Below, piece by piece: positions 44,858-52,358 of a stretch of 64,000 nucleotides of DNA (positions within the stretch are counted from its first letter, which is position 1; the number at the start of each line of letters is the position of its first letter). The DNA comes from UBA6136 sp041158345 (GTDB lineage Bacteria > Pseudomonadota > Gammaproteobacteria > Methylococcales > Methylococcaceae): positions 5,977 to 69,976 of the forward strand of contig JBEBBO010000142.1 in NCBI GenBank assembly GCA_041158345.1. The letters run 5' to 3'. Made by a program: the position numbers and the translations under genes. Below the pieces are notes generated by a model. The model saw only the letters and a list, made by a program, of their open reading frames with translations. It searched no databases and had not been told where the DNA came from.

Positions 44858-46726
44858 ATGCAATTACTGAGCGACATTGTTCGCGATACGGATGAAAACT
44901 TCGGTCTCGGGAACAGGGCCACAGTTTTGGTATCGGAGGCAGCAAAGTGCCTTTTCGATTCGCGTCGTGGTGGGTTGAAGGGGTTTCTGGAGCGACTGGA
45001 ATCCGAGGGCCTCTCCTCTGATTTGGCGAATTGGCGAAATACGGCGCAGGAAATTCGGTTTCCAGAGGGACTTTGGGTCGATCAAGTTCTTGGGATTGAG
45101 ACGATTACCCAAATCGGGCGAGATCTCGGGATGGCCAATGCCCGGGTGAGGACCGCTCTGGCCTACGTGATTCCGCATCTGATTCGCTATTTTTCGGCCG
45201 GGTCGACACTACCCGATCAACTCCCCTCCGCGGTCCAGGATTATCTTTCAGCTGCGCGTCCGGAGCACCTCGCCCCGAAAAGTCGGGGACTCAGCAAGGC
45301 GAAGCGCCCCAAAAAACGGTCTGGGGGTCGTGGCTTCGTTCCCGGAAAGGTGCTTTGGGCCGGGGGTGTCGTTGCTCTCCTGATTAGTGGCTTTTTTCTA
45401 GGGCATGACGTCCTGACGCGCAGTCAACCGGTTCTTTCGGAAACGCCTGCCAAAGAGTCGGCGTCTGACGTCAACGCCAAAGAGCCTCTCACACGCCTTG
45501 AAAAGGCATCTGATTCAGCCTCACAGGCACAACCCGCAGAGCCCCGTGGTCCCGGATCAAGGCTGGTGCTGAGAAGCTACGGCAATCAAATCGAGTACTT
45601 AGGTTTCGTGAATTCACCTGAAGCCAAAGCGCAGTTGATCGAAAAACTTCAAAAATCCTTTGGTGCAGCAAGGCTCACCGGTGAGGTCGTCGTTGAGGCT
45701 GAACGAGCGGAACCGGTCTGGATGACTCAACTGGACCGGTTGTTACCGTTGGTCAACGTGCCAGGGCTGGATATCCGACTTGAAGGAAATACCGTCAGGG
45801 TCGGCGGTTGGTTGGCTGAAGAGGATCGGACGAGCGTTCTCAATAATTTAATGAGCGCCCTGGGCGCAAGCTATCGATTTGGTTATCTCCGGGAAGAGGA
45901 GGTCGAGCGCGTTCAGGATTCCCGTCAGTTCGTCTTGGCAGCCCTAGCCCACGCTGCAGCAGAGATCAAACCGCAAGAACTGGTTTCAATTCTGAACCGA
46001 TGGGTGATTAATTTTCCCGAAGGTTCGGCGCTGTTTCCGGATGACGCCAGGGAGGTGCTGGCTCGGGTCGCTGAAGCGCTGAAAATCGCAAAGCCCCAAT
46101 CGGTGATTGAAATTCAGGGGCATGTTGATGCGGAAGGGTCGGTTGGGTTAGCCCAAAAGCTCTCACTTGAGAGGGCGAATGCCGTTCGGGATGCATTGAT
46201 CAAGTCCGGTGTTTCAAGTGGGGTGCTCCGCACCAAAGGGTATGGCAGCGAAAAGAGGCTATCGACGGTCGGCGCGCCCTTTGATCACCTTCGAAATCAG
46301 CGAATCGAGTTTCGCGTGATTCAGGTCTGTGATCCCTATTTTCCGTGTGAAGCGGCCACGCCTTCCAGACGCGCGCCTCTGCCGGACCCCAATGTCCCTG
46401 CGACAGAGCCTGCGTCATCCGCAGAAAGCATTCGTGGGTCGGCCAGCACCGTGAGCGGAACGGATACTCGGCCGGCCTTGAATCCCTCAGAGGCGACGAG
46501 TACACCGAGTGTGCCCGCTGTGTCTTTGCCCCGGCCCGCCTCGAGGAGTTCCGAGGAGGGTGATGGTCAGGACCTCAATGCAGCACCAACTTCAGGATCC
46601 AAACTGAAAGCGCTTTCAGAGGAACTGCCGCCGCCGCCTCCCAAACCGAAGCCCAAGCCGGTGACCCCACCTAAACCTCCGGCCGCCAAGCCAGAGGAAT
46701 GGTACGACCCGTTGGGCCTTTTCTAG
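44858..46726 (+). CDS. YidB-like/OmpA-domain membrane protein
   Basis: 622 aa from ATG 44858, chosen because GAGGA lies 8 nt upstream; an in-frame ATG at 44843 has no such site. Order: YidB/DUF937-like domain (about 1-135, GGLKGFLERLESEGLSSDLANW), basic linker, one TM helix (about 164-182), Ser/Pro-rich stretch, a BON-like region (about 225-345), and an OmpA peptidoglycan-binding domain (about 375-480, IEIQGHVDAEGS, LSLERANAVRDALI, GYGSEKRL). The tail is long, Pro-rich and disordered, ending PPPPPKPKPKPVTPPKPP. Probably links membrane and cell wall. Function unknown. Confidence 0.8.
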   Translation: MQLLSDIVRDTDENFGLGNRATVLVSEAAKCLFDSRRGGLKGFLERLESEGLSSDLANWRNTAQEIRFPEGLWVDQVLGIETITQIGRDLGMANARVRTALAYVIPHLIRYFSAGSTLPDQLPSAVQDYLSAARPEHLAPKSRGLSKAKRPKKRSGGRGFVPGKVLWAGGVVALLISGFFLGHDVLTRSQPVLSETPAKESASDVNAKEPLTRLEKASDSASQAQPAEPRGPGSRLVLRSYGNQIEYLGFVNSPEAKAQLIEKLQKSFGAARLTGEVVVEAERAEPVWMTQLDRLLPLVNVPGLDIRLEGNTVRVGGWLAEEDRTSVLNNLMSALGASYRFGYLREEEVERVQDSRQFVLAALAHAAAEIKPQELVSILNRWVINFPEGSALFPDDAREVLARVAEALKIAKPQSVIEIQGHVDAEGSVGLAQKLSLERANAVRDALIKSGVSSGVLRTKGYGSEKRLSTVGAPFDHLRNQRIEFRVIQVCDPYFPCEAATPSRRAPLPDPNVPATEPASSAESIRGSASTVSGTDTRPALNPSEATSTPSVPAVSLPRPASRSSEEGDGQDLNAAPTSGSKLKALSEELPPPPPKPKPKPVTPPKPPAAKPEEWYDPLGLF

Positions 46727-46732
46727 ATTGAC

Positions 46733-48343
46733 TTAGTCTTTGGAAAAGTCGACGTTTGGATCTTCGCCGGCCTTGAGCTTTCGCATCTCAACCGGCGAGA
46801 TCCTGCCCTTCGATGAGATCTTGTCATAGATCTCACCAAAGGCTTGCTTGCAGAAGGGTAAGCTGTCTCTTAGTCGATCGTAGGCGGCGTGGTCAAACAT
46901 CTTGCGAAAGTCCTCTTCGCTCAGAAGGGTCTTCGCATAGAGCGCCTGATATCCCTGGTTTTCGATGACAAACTGCTCCAGCTGAGGCAGTGCTTTTCTG
47001 CCATCAAAGGCGGGTTTCTTAGGGGTGCCGTAGGCGCCAATATCGACATACATCGGGTCGCGATCGCCGTTTGGAGCGTTGTAGGGATGAATCAGCCCCA
47101 GATGCTCGGCGTTATCAAAGACGGCCATGGGAGACAGCCACAGGGGGTACAGATCGAAATGATCGTCGAAATACTCCAGTGATTTTTTGAGCAGGGCCAT
47201 GGGCATCAGCATGTCCTGAACGACATGGTGCTTTTCGCGAAGTCGCCGGGTTGTTTCCGTCTCGGTGTACTTCAGGAGCTCAATTCGAGGGGGGAGCGCC
47301 CATCCAAGGAGTAGCCTGAAGACCGGATTGTTTCCGAACGTGATGATTTCTTCCATCGCCCAGAAGTAACTCCGGGTATGGCGGTGGAGATAATCTCTAA
47401 GCGGAATGTATTCGATGACCTCTTTGCCCTGATTCAGAATGTCCTCGACGTGCTTGTAGAACCAAGGCTTGTACCAGCGACCAATTGGATTGATCGGACC
47501 ATCATCACTCGGACTGTCCGTCAGGTTACCAATCATGACCACACCCCGATCACGACTGTAGGTCAGCGCCTCGACATAGGCGTTGTCTTCCGTGTTACGT
47601 GAGGCCGCATCAAAAGCTTCAGTCAGGGTGTCCAGCTGAGTCTTGGGGTAGTAGGCCACCCGCACGAACTTTTTGGCGGGAATGATTTTTAACTCGGCGG
47701 CTACGAGAAAGCCGAGCGTTCCATGACTCCAAGGAATCAGGTGGAAAAGCTCCGTATTTTCATGGGCTGAGCAGTGCAGAAGCTTGCCCTCTGCCGTCAC
47801 AATGTCAAACGACTCGCAGATATATTGAAAGAGGCCATATTTGTGGCTGCTGGTCTCAACCCCAAAACCCATGATCAGTCCACCGACGGTCAAATCATCG
47901 AGTTCGGGGACCACGGGCAAGATCCAGCCGCGGGCGATGAGCGATCTTGATATTTGCCCCATGCTGGCCAGCGGTTCGACGCGAACGGTCTGAGCTTTTT
48001 CGTCAATCGACAGGATGTCGTACATCCCGATAAAGATGTTCCGCCTCGAGAGCTTGTATTTAGGCACCATTTCGCTCATGGATTGCCATCCGGAGCGCGC
48101 GGTACAGAGTTTCTCCTTTGCGCCATCTGCCTGCCAATCCTTGATTTGCTGAATCACCGACTGCACGCGTTGCTCATGCCTTTGTGGGGCCGTACGCATT
48201 CGAAAAAGGATGTGGTTGCGCACGAAAACGTATGCACTGTAGAGACAGGAAACCGGAAGCAAACAAACCGTTGCGAACAGGCCGCGGTGATGGGTCAGGA
48301 TATATTCAAAGATCTGCCCGGAGGCTGGCAATTTCTGGGACAT
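46733..48343 (-). CDS. Sterol Delta24-reductase, DHCR24/DWARF1-like FAD enzyme
   Basis: 536 aa. Predicted to reduce the C-24 double bond of the sterol side chain. Similarity to animal DHCR24 runs over the full length: the N-terminal membrane anchor (LTHHRGLF...), TAPQRHEQRV (51-60), FAD domain with RVEPLASMGQ, PVVPELDDLTVGGLIMG (143-159) and SSHKYGLF (165-172), then PWSHGTLGFLVAAE, YKPWFYKHVE, YIPLRDYLHRHTRS and FGNNP. Human DHCR24 has 516 residues. The frame is open to an ATG at 48427; the extra 28 residues are basic and unlike the family, so ATG 48343 is preferred. Divergent from sdmB, convergent with the OmpA-domain gene (6-bp gap). Confidence 0.88.
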   Translation of the reverse strand: MSQKLPASGQIFEYILTHHRGLFATVCLLPVSCLYSAYVFVRNHILFRMRTAPQRHEQRVQSVIQQIKDWQADGAKEKLCTARSGWQSMSEMVPKYKLSRRNIFIGMYDILSIDEKAQTVRVEPLASMGQISRSLIARGWILPVVPELDDLTVGGLIMGFGVETSSHKYGLFQYICESFDIVTAEGKLLHCSAHENTELFHLIPWSHGTLGFLVAAELKIIPAKKFVRVAYYPKTQLDTLTEAFDAASRNTEDNAYVEALTYSRDRGVVMIGNLTDSPSDDGPINPIGRWYKPWFYKHVEDILNQGKEVIEYIPLRDYLHRHTRSYFWAMEEIITFGNNPVFRLLLGWALPPRIELLKYTETETTRRLREKHHVVQDMLMPMALLKKSLEYFDDHFDLYPLWLSPMAVFDNAEHLGLIHPYNAPNGDRDPMYVDIGAYGTPKKPAFDGRKALPQLEQFVIENQGYQALYAKTLLSEEDFRKMFDHAAYDRLRDSLPFCKQAFGEIYDKISSKGRISPVEMRKLKAGEDPNVDFSKD

Positions 48344-48467
48344 GAGACTAGTGCGGTGGGTCAAAGTGGAACGTGTTCGGATTTTGCGCAAAGGCTGTAA
48401 TCCAATCATCGGGATTGAGCGTGGCATGTTACCATTCCGCGTTAATGCACGATCAATTTAGGACCCA

Positions 48468-49478
48468 ATGAGTTCTACTCCGATTCTGGTTACCGGTGGC
48501 ACCGGTCATCTTGGCGCGAACCTCGTCCGCAGACTGCTGGATGAGGGACACGCCGTCAGGGCACTGGTTCGTCCAGGCCGAAATAATGGGGCATTTGATG
48601 GCCTCGCTCTCGAAGTGATCGAGGGAGATCTCAGGGACCTCCAGGCGGTTCGTCAGGCTGTGTCGGGGTGTCTTAAGATTTACCACTGCGCGGCGCATGT
48701 CTCCACGATTGAGGGGGATGCAGCCCATCGTCGAGAAGTCTTCGATACCAATGTGATCGGGACCATGAATCTTCTGAATGCTGCGCGAGACGCCGGTGTT
48801 GAGAAGGTCGTCGTCTCAGGTTCGCTGAGCGCAACGGGTTACGAAAAGGACGTCCCGAGCGATGAGTCAGCCCCTTTTTACCCCTTTGATCGTCACCTCC
48901 CTTATGGTTTCACCAAGCATCTGGTTGAGCACCACTGTCTGCGTGCACATGCTGAGGGGCTTGACGTTGTCGTCGCCGTCTCTTGCGCGATCATTGGTCC
49001 TAACGACTTTGTGCCTTCGCGTTTCGGGCAGGTTCTGATTGATTTTGCTCACGGCCAGTTGCGGGCGTATATCCCGGGCGGATTTGAGTTTGTCTCGACG
49101 AGAGACATTGTCGAAGGGCATCTCCTGGCCATGGAGAAGGGGCGCTCTGGTCAGAAGTACCTGATCAGTACCACCTATTCGACGGTCGACGATTTGATGG
49201 ATCTTTTCTCACGGGTCACGGGCAGGCCAAAGCCCAAGCTAAGGCTACCGATTCCTGTAATGGCAGCAATCGCTGCGATTGCTGACAAGACGTGGTTTCG
49301 TTTTTTTCCAAACAAGCCTCGACGATTCACCCCTGCTGCAGTGCGATTACTCAGCATGCATCGCAGGGTGGATAACACCAAGGCGCGCAACGAACTGGGC
49401 TTTATGCCGACCTCGCTCGAGGACGCCGTCCGTGATGCCTACGACGATTTTGTCCGGCGAGGCCTGATTCGGCCGTAA
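48468..49478 (+). CDS. sdmB: NAD(P)-dependent sterol reductase, SdmB-like (extended SDR)
   Basis: 336-aa extended short-chain dehydrogenase. Nucleotide motif TGGTGHLG at 9-16; catalytic Tyr-x3-Lys in YGFTKHLVE near 145; downstream VSTRDIVEGHLLAME as in 3-beta-hydroxysteroid dehydrogenase/epimerase proteins. In M. capsulatus SdmB acts with the oxygenase SdmA in removing a C-4 methyl of sterols, oxidising and decarboxylating the product. The assignment depends on the neighbours: an SdmA-like Rieske oxygenase 66 bp downstream and a DHCR24-like gene divergent upstream. By sequence alone it also resembles HpnA-type epimerases. ATG preceded by AGGA. Confidence 0.78.
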   Translation: MSSTPILVTGGTGHLGANLVRRLLDEGHAVRALVRPGRNNGAFDGLALEVIEGDLRDLQAVRQAVSGCLKIYHCAAHVSTIEGDAAHRREVFDTNVIGTMNLLNAARDAGVEKVVVSGSLSATGYEKDVPSDESAPFYPFDRHLPYGFTKHLVEHHCLRAHAEGLDVVVAVSCAIIGPNDFVPSRFGQVLIDFAHGQLRAYIPGGFEFVSTRDIVEGHLLAMEKGRSGQKYLISTTYSTVDDLMDLFSRVTGRPKPKLRLPIPVMAAIAAIADKTWFRFFPNKPRRFTPAAVRLLSMHRRVDNTKARNELGFMPTSLEDAVRDAYDDFVRRGLIRP

Positions 49479-49544
49479 GGGACCTTAATTGGTTGGGACT
49501 CCGGTCCCCCCCCTGTCTTATTTCTTGATGTTATGGAGTGCCCT

Positions 49545-50684
49545 ATGAGGGATCCCCTTGATGACCGCGAACTGACACCCCCTCCTTCGTTCTCTGAAGC
49601 TCGAAGCACCCGGCAGAAAGCCAGAGCGGCTGGGCTTGACCCGGATCGATGGTATGCCGTCGAGTATGACCGTGAGATCAAAAATGGCGAAGTAAAGGAA
49701 GTGCAGTTCTGGAACCTTTCGATAGCCCTCTACCGAGGGGATGATGGGGTTCTGGCCGCTGTACAGAATCGTTGCCCCCACCGCCATCTCAAGCTAACCC
49801 ATGGCGCCGTTGATAAATGCCAGCTTCGTTGCGCTTACCACGGCTGGTCCTTCAATCGGGACGGTTGGCTGACGGACTACTCCCATGACAGCTTCGGCAA
49901 GCCCTTGATCAAAAGTCGGCTGCGTACCTTTCCTGTGGAAGTTCGCTATGGCTTGATCTGGGTGTTCCCTGGGGATTCTGATCTTGCTTCGGTGGAGAAA
50001 ATCCCCGAGATTCCTGAGCTGATGTCTGACAATCCATGGGCCGGATTTACTGTTGACTACACCTGGAAAACCCATCATTCCATGGTGATCGACAATATCT
50101 GCGATTTTGCACACGCCTTCCTGCACCGAAAGTATCAGCCCTTTGTAGACGCAAAGCTGACCCACTATGAGTCTGATGACGAGAAGGTCTATTTGACCTA
50201 CGACACCTATATGGCTGAGGGTAAGTTTTCCAAGTACTTCGTGAATCGGAAGCGAGTGAACACGCGTTCAATTGAAATCTGCTACGAGTATCCCTATCAG
50301 TGGTCCAATACGGGGGATAGCATCAAGCACTGGTGTTTCCTCCTGCCAATCGACGAGCGAACAACTCGGGTCTTTTTTATATTTTATTTTGACAGCGTCA
50401 AGATACCGCTCATTCCCTTTAATGCGCCTAAATGGCTGACACAAATGGTGCTGAATGCTTCCGTGCCATTGCTGTTCAAACCCTTGCTGGCAGAAGATGG
50501 TGTTGCGCTTGAAGCCGAGCAGATTGGCTACGAGAGCCACTGGAATGCACCGCCCATTGAATTAAACCCGATTGTGCCGCTACTGCAGAAACTGACAGTT
50601 CAAAAGTGGCAGCAATACGTGGAGCGTAATACCGCGCCGGAAAAATCTGCATCAGTCACCGAGCCTGTAGCCGAAGCGGTTTGA
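49545..50684 (+). CDS. sdmA: Rieske oxygenase, SdmA-like sterol C-4 demethylase
   Basis: 379 aa. Rieske [2Fe-2S] ligands C77-P-H79 and C96-A-Y-H99; mononuclear iron site D187-x2-H190-x3-H194 (ICDFAHAFLH) with a further acidic ligand expected downstream. The hydrophobic C-terminal region (VKIPLIPF... LNASVPLLFKPLL) suggests membrane association, fitting a sterol substrate. M. capsulatus SdmA oxidises the C-4 methyl of sterols. ATG 49545 has GGAG 6 nt upstream; the in-frame ATG at 49533 has none. A ferredoxin partner is not in the operon. Confidence 0.82.
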   Translation: MRDPLDDRELTPPPSFSEARSTRQKARAAGLDPDRWYAVEYDREIKNGEVKEVQFWNLSIALYRGDDGVLAAVQNRCPHRHLKLTHGAVDKCQLRCAYHGWSFNRDGWLTDYSHDSFGKPLIKSRLRTFPVEVRYGLIWVFPGDSDLASVEKIPEIPELMSDNPWAGFTVDYTWKTHHSMVIDNICDFAHAFLHRKYQPFVDAKLTHYESDDEKVYLTYDTYMAEGKFSKYFVNRKRVNTRSIEICYEYPYQWSNTGDSIKHWCFLLPIDERTTRVFFIFYFDSVKIPLIPFNAPKWLTQMVLNASVPLLFKPLLAEDGVALEAEQIGYESHWNAPPIELNPIVPLLQKLTVQKWQQYVERNTAPEKSASVTEPVAEAV

Positions 50685-50701
50685 TGCCGGAACCTTGAAA
50701 A

Positions 50702-50730
50702 GGCGGGGCCCCGAAATGTGGGGCTCCGCC
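50702..50730 (+). terminator. GC-rich hairpin after sdmA
   Basis: GGCGGGGCCCC and GGGGCTCCGCC pair across a short loop with one G-T-type mismatch, 17 bp after the sdmA stop. No U-tract follows on either strand, so it may be a weak or Rho-assisted terminator shared with the convergent yqiA. Confidence 0.5.
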
Positions 50731-50758
50731 GATGCCATCTCTTCAGCCCAAGCTTGGA

Positions 50759-51334
50759 TTATTCCAGCGGATTCGATGAGGCCAGCTCTACGATTTCCGG
50801 TACGAACTCCGGAAAGCTCTCAAGGCCATGATTGCCGCCTCGCCTGATAGTTACCCGCGCCCCGTGGTAGACATCCACAGCCGTGCGATAGTCGAGAACG
50901 TCATCTCCCGTCTCCAGAAGTACCCAGAATCTTTCTGGTTTCGTGAGGGTGATCACCTCAAAGTCACGTAATTCCTGAATGTGTTCTGGCGTGAGGGTAA
51001 AGTTCTCTCCCGTGTAGAGATTCTGGTGGGGGCCTACCCAGGGGGCGAGAAGATCAGCGGCATGACAGGCTGGGTTAATCAAAACCGCATTCAGGTCGAA
51101 TCGCTCAGCAAGAAAGGTTGCGTAATACCCTCCAAGCGAGCTGCCAACAATGAGGGGAGGGGTAGAACAGGCATGAATGACTTTCGAGACTCGATCGATG
51201 GCACTCAGGGGTGAAATGGGGAGGTCTTCACACCAAAATTCATCGGATCTTTGTCGCTCAGCCAGATATTGCCCAAGCTGTTTGGCCTTGATCGAAATGG
51301 CAGAGGAGCGAAAGCCGTGTAAGTAGATAATCAT
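50759..51334 (-). CDS. yqiA: YqiA-like alpha/beta-hydrolase (esterase)
   Basis: 191 aa, typical of the YqiA/UPF0227 esterase group. The N-terminus IIYLHGFRSSAISIKA gives the oxyanion region; nucleophile Ser66 is in GSSLGG (64-69); the acid is likely in LLETGDDVLDY and the His in GGNHGLESF near the end. YqiA acts on short-chain esters in vitro; the in vivo substrate is unknown. Downstream of bfd on the same strand (113-bp gap). Confidence 0.85.
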   Translation of the reverse strand: MIIYLHGFRSSAISIKAKQLGQYLAERQRSDEFWCEDLPISPLSAIDRVSKVIHACSTPPLIVGSSLGGYYATFLAERFDLNAVLINPACHAADLLAPWVGPHQNLYTGENFTLTPEHIQELRDFEVITLTKPERFWVLLETGDDVLDYRTAVDVYHGARVTIRRGGNHGLESFPEFVPEIVELASSNPLE

Positions 51335-51447
51335 TGATTGGGGAGCAAGCCAGAGGTCCTGCCAGAAGGCAGATTAAGGTCGCCCGATCAACGACCCTTG
51401 GGCGGATGATGCCACCTCAAGGCGAGGAAAGCGAGACAGCTATTGGA

Positions 51448-51648
51448 TCAAGCGGCCCGCTGAGTATTCTGCTCTTTGTGCGGGTGCATGCAGCTTCGAA
51501 TCAAATTCTTCGCATCCGCAGCACACTTTCCGCATTGACGGCAGGCACCTGTTGCGCGACCGAGTGAGCGAACCGTTTTGACGCCTTCTTCCCGAACTTG
51601 TCGACGAATCTCTTTTTCAGTGACCGCTTCGCAGATACAAATGTACAT
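51448..51648 (-). CDS. bfd: Bacterioferritin-associated ferredoxin
   Basis: 66-aa [2Fe-2S] protein. Ligands C4-x-C6 and C39-x2-C42 match E. coli Bfd; an extra Cys36 is present. It passes electrons to bacterioferritin to release iron. The start MYICICEA at 51648 matches the family; an upstream ATG (51687) adds 13 residues not found in Bfd. A Fur-like box lies 42 bp upstream. No bacterioferritin gene is in the window. Confidence 0.93.
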   Translation of the reverse strand: MYICICEAVTEKEIRRQVREEGVKTVRSLGRATGACRQCGKCAADAKNLIRSCMHPHKEQNTQRAA

Positions 51649-51689
51649 AGACGTGCTCCTGTTGGCGTGAACAGGAATGTAATACAAAC

Positions 51690-51708
51690 AAGAACGATTA
51701 TCAAGTGC
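51690..51708. promoter_or_regulatory. Fur-like box upstream of bfd
   Basis: AAGAACGATTATCAAGTGC agrees with the 19-bp Fur consensus at 11 positions by hand count, including the central GATTATCA-type core. bfd is a classic Fur-repressed gene, which supports the call; the match alone is moderate. Confidence 0.45.
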
Positions 51709-51816
51709 AAATCTTTCGCGTCGACGGCGGACGAATCGCCCGAAAGCGTATACTAGGGGGTCTTGTAAAGAGCCCCTTCAACCAACGCTTCACCAACCGT
51801 CAAACCAACTACTACC

Positions 51817-52338
51817 ATGACCGAGATCCAGTACACCCTTCGTGAAAAAGACCTGCTGGTCTTCAATGACCACCAGTTCTGCCAGTCACCGGCCGTACAG
51901 AAGAAATTCCGACGCCATCAGGCCACCATTCCCGCCTTTTTGGGGCTCATGGCCATCTTTGTCTGGTTCTATTATCAGGACACGCTGACCGCGATGTGGA
52001 TTGCAATCGCGGCGGTCAGTTGGGGATTTGGTGCGCCTTGGCTGTTGCGCTGGAATGCCAAACGGCGCGCACTGGCGCTTTATACGCTGGACGACCTGAA
52101 ACGCATTTTGGCGACCTACACCCTCAGAGTGGAAGACAATGATCTGGTAGAGATTGGGAGTGCTGGTGAGTTCCGCATTCAGTGGAAGGACGTGCTTCGC
52201 ATCGAACCAGCAAAAAACTATGCCTTTATTTTTGTGTCGGTTGATTCAGCGATCATTATTCCGAGGAAGGCCATCACCAAGGGTGATCTTCTGACCTTCT
52301 ACAAGGCCGTCGAAGAGCACATTGAAAAGGCTGCTTAA
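51817..52338 (+). CDS. YcxB-like membrane protein
   Basis: 173 aa. Two TM helices (about 38-55 and 59-78) follow an N-terminal cytosolic beta segment (IQYTLREKDLLVFNDH), and a C-terminal beta-rich domain has IQWKDVLRIEPAKNYAFIFVS and AIIIPRKA, the pattern of the YcxB-like family. Function unknown. A TATACT at 51749-51754 could be its -10 box. Followed 20 bp later by an ABC-F gene. Confidence 0.75.
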   Translation: MTEIQYTLREKDLLVFNDHQFCQSPAVQKKFRRHQATIPAFLGLMAIFVWFYYQDTLTAMWIAIAAVSWGFGAPWLLRWNAKRRALALYTLDDLKRILATYTLRVEDNDLVEIGSAGEFRIQWKDVLRIEPAKNYAFIFVSVDSAIIIPRKAITKGDLLTFYKAVEEHIEKAA

Positions 52339-52358
52339 TTGTCTGATTAAAGTACCTT

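Noticed and set aside
48344..48427. Longer N-terminus for the DHCR24-like protein
   Set aside because: The 28 extra residues are basic and unlike the family, and would leave only 40 bp between divergent start codons.
48468..49478. HpnA hopanoid-associated sugar epimerase
   Set aside because: Sequence pattern is compatible, but its neighbours are a DHCR24-like gene and an SdmA-like Rieske oxygenase rather than hpn genes.
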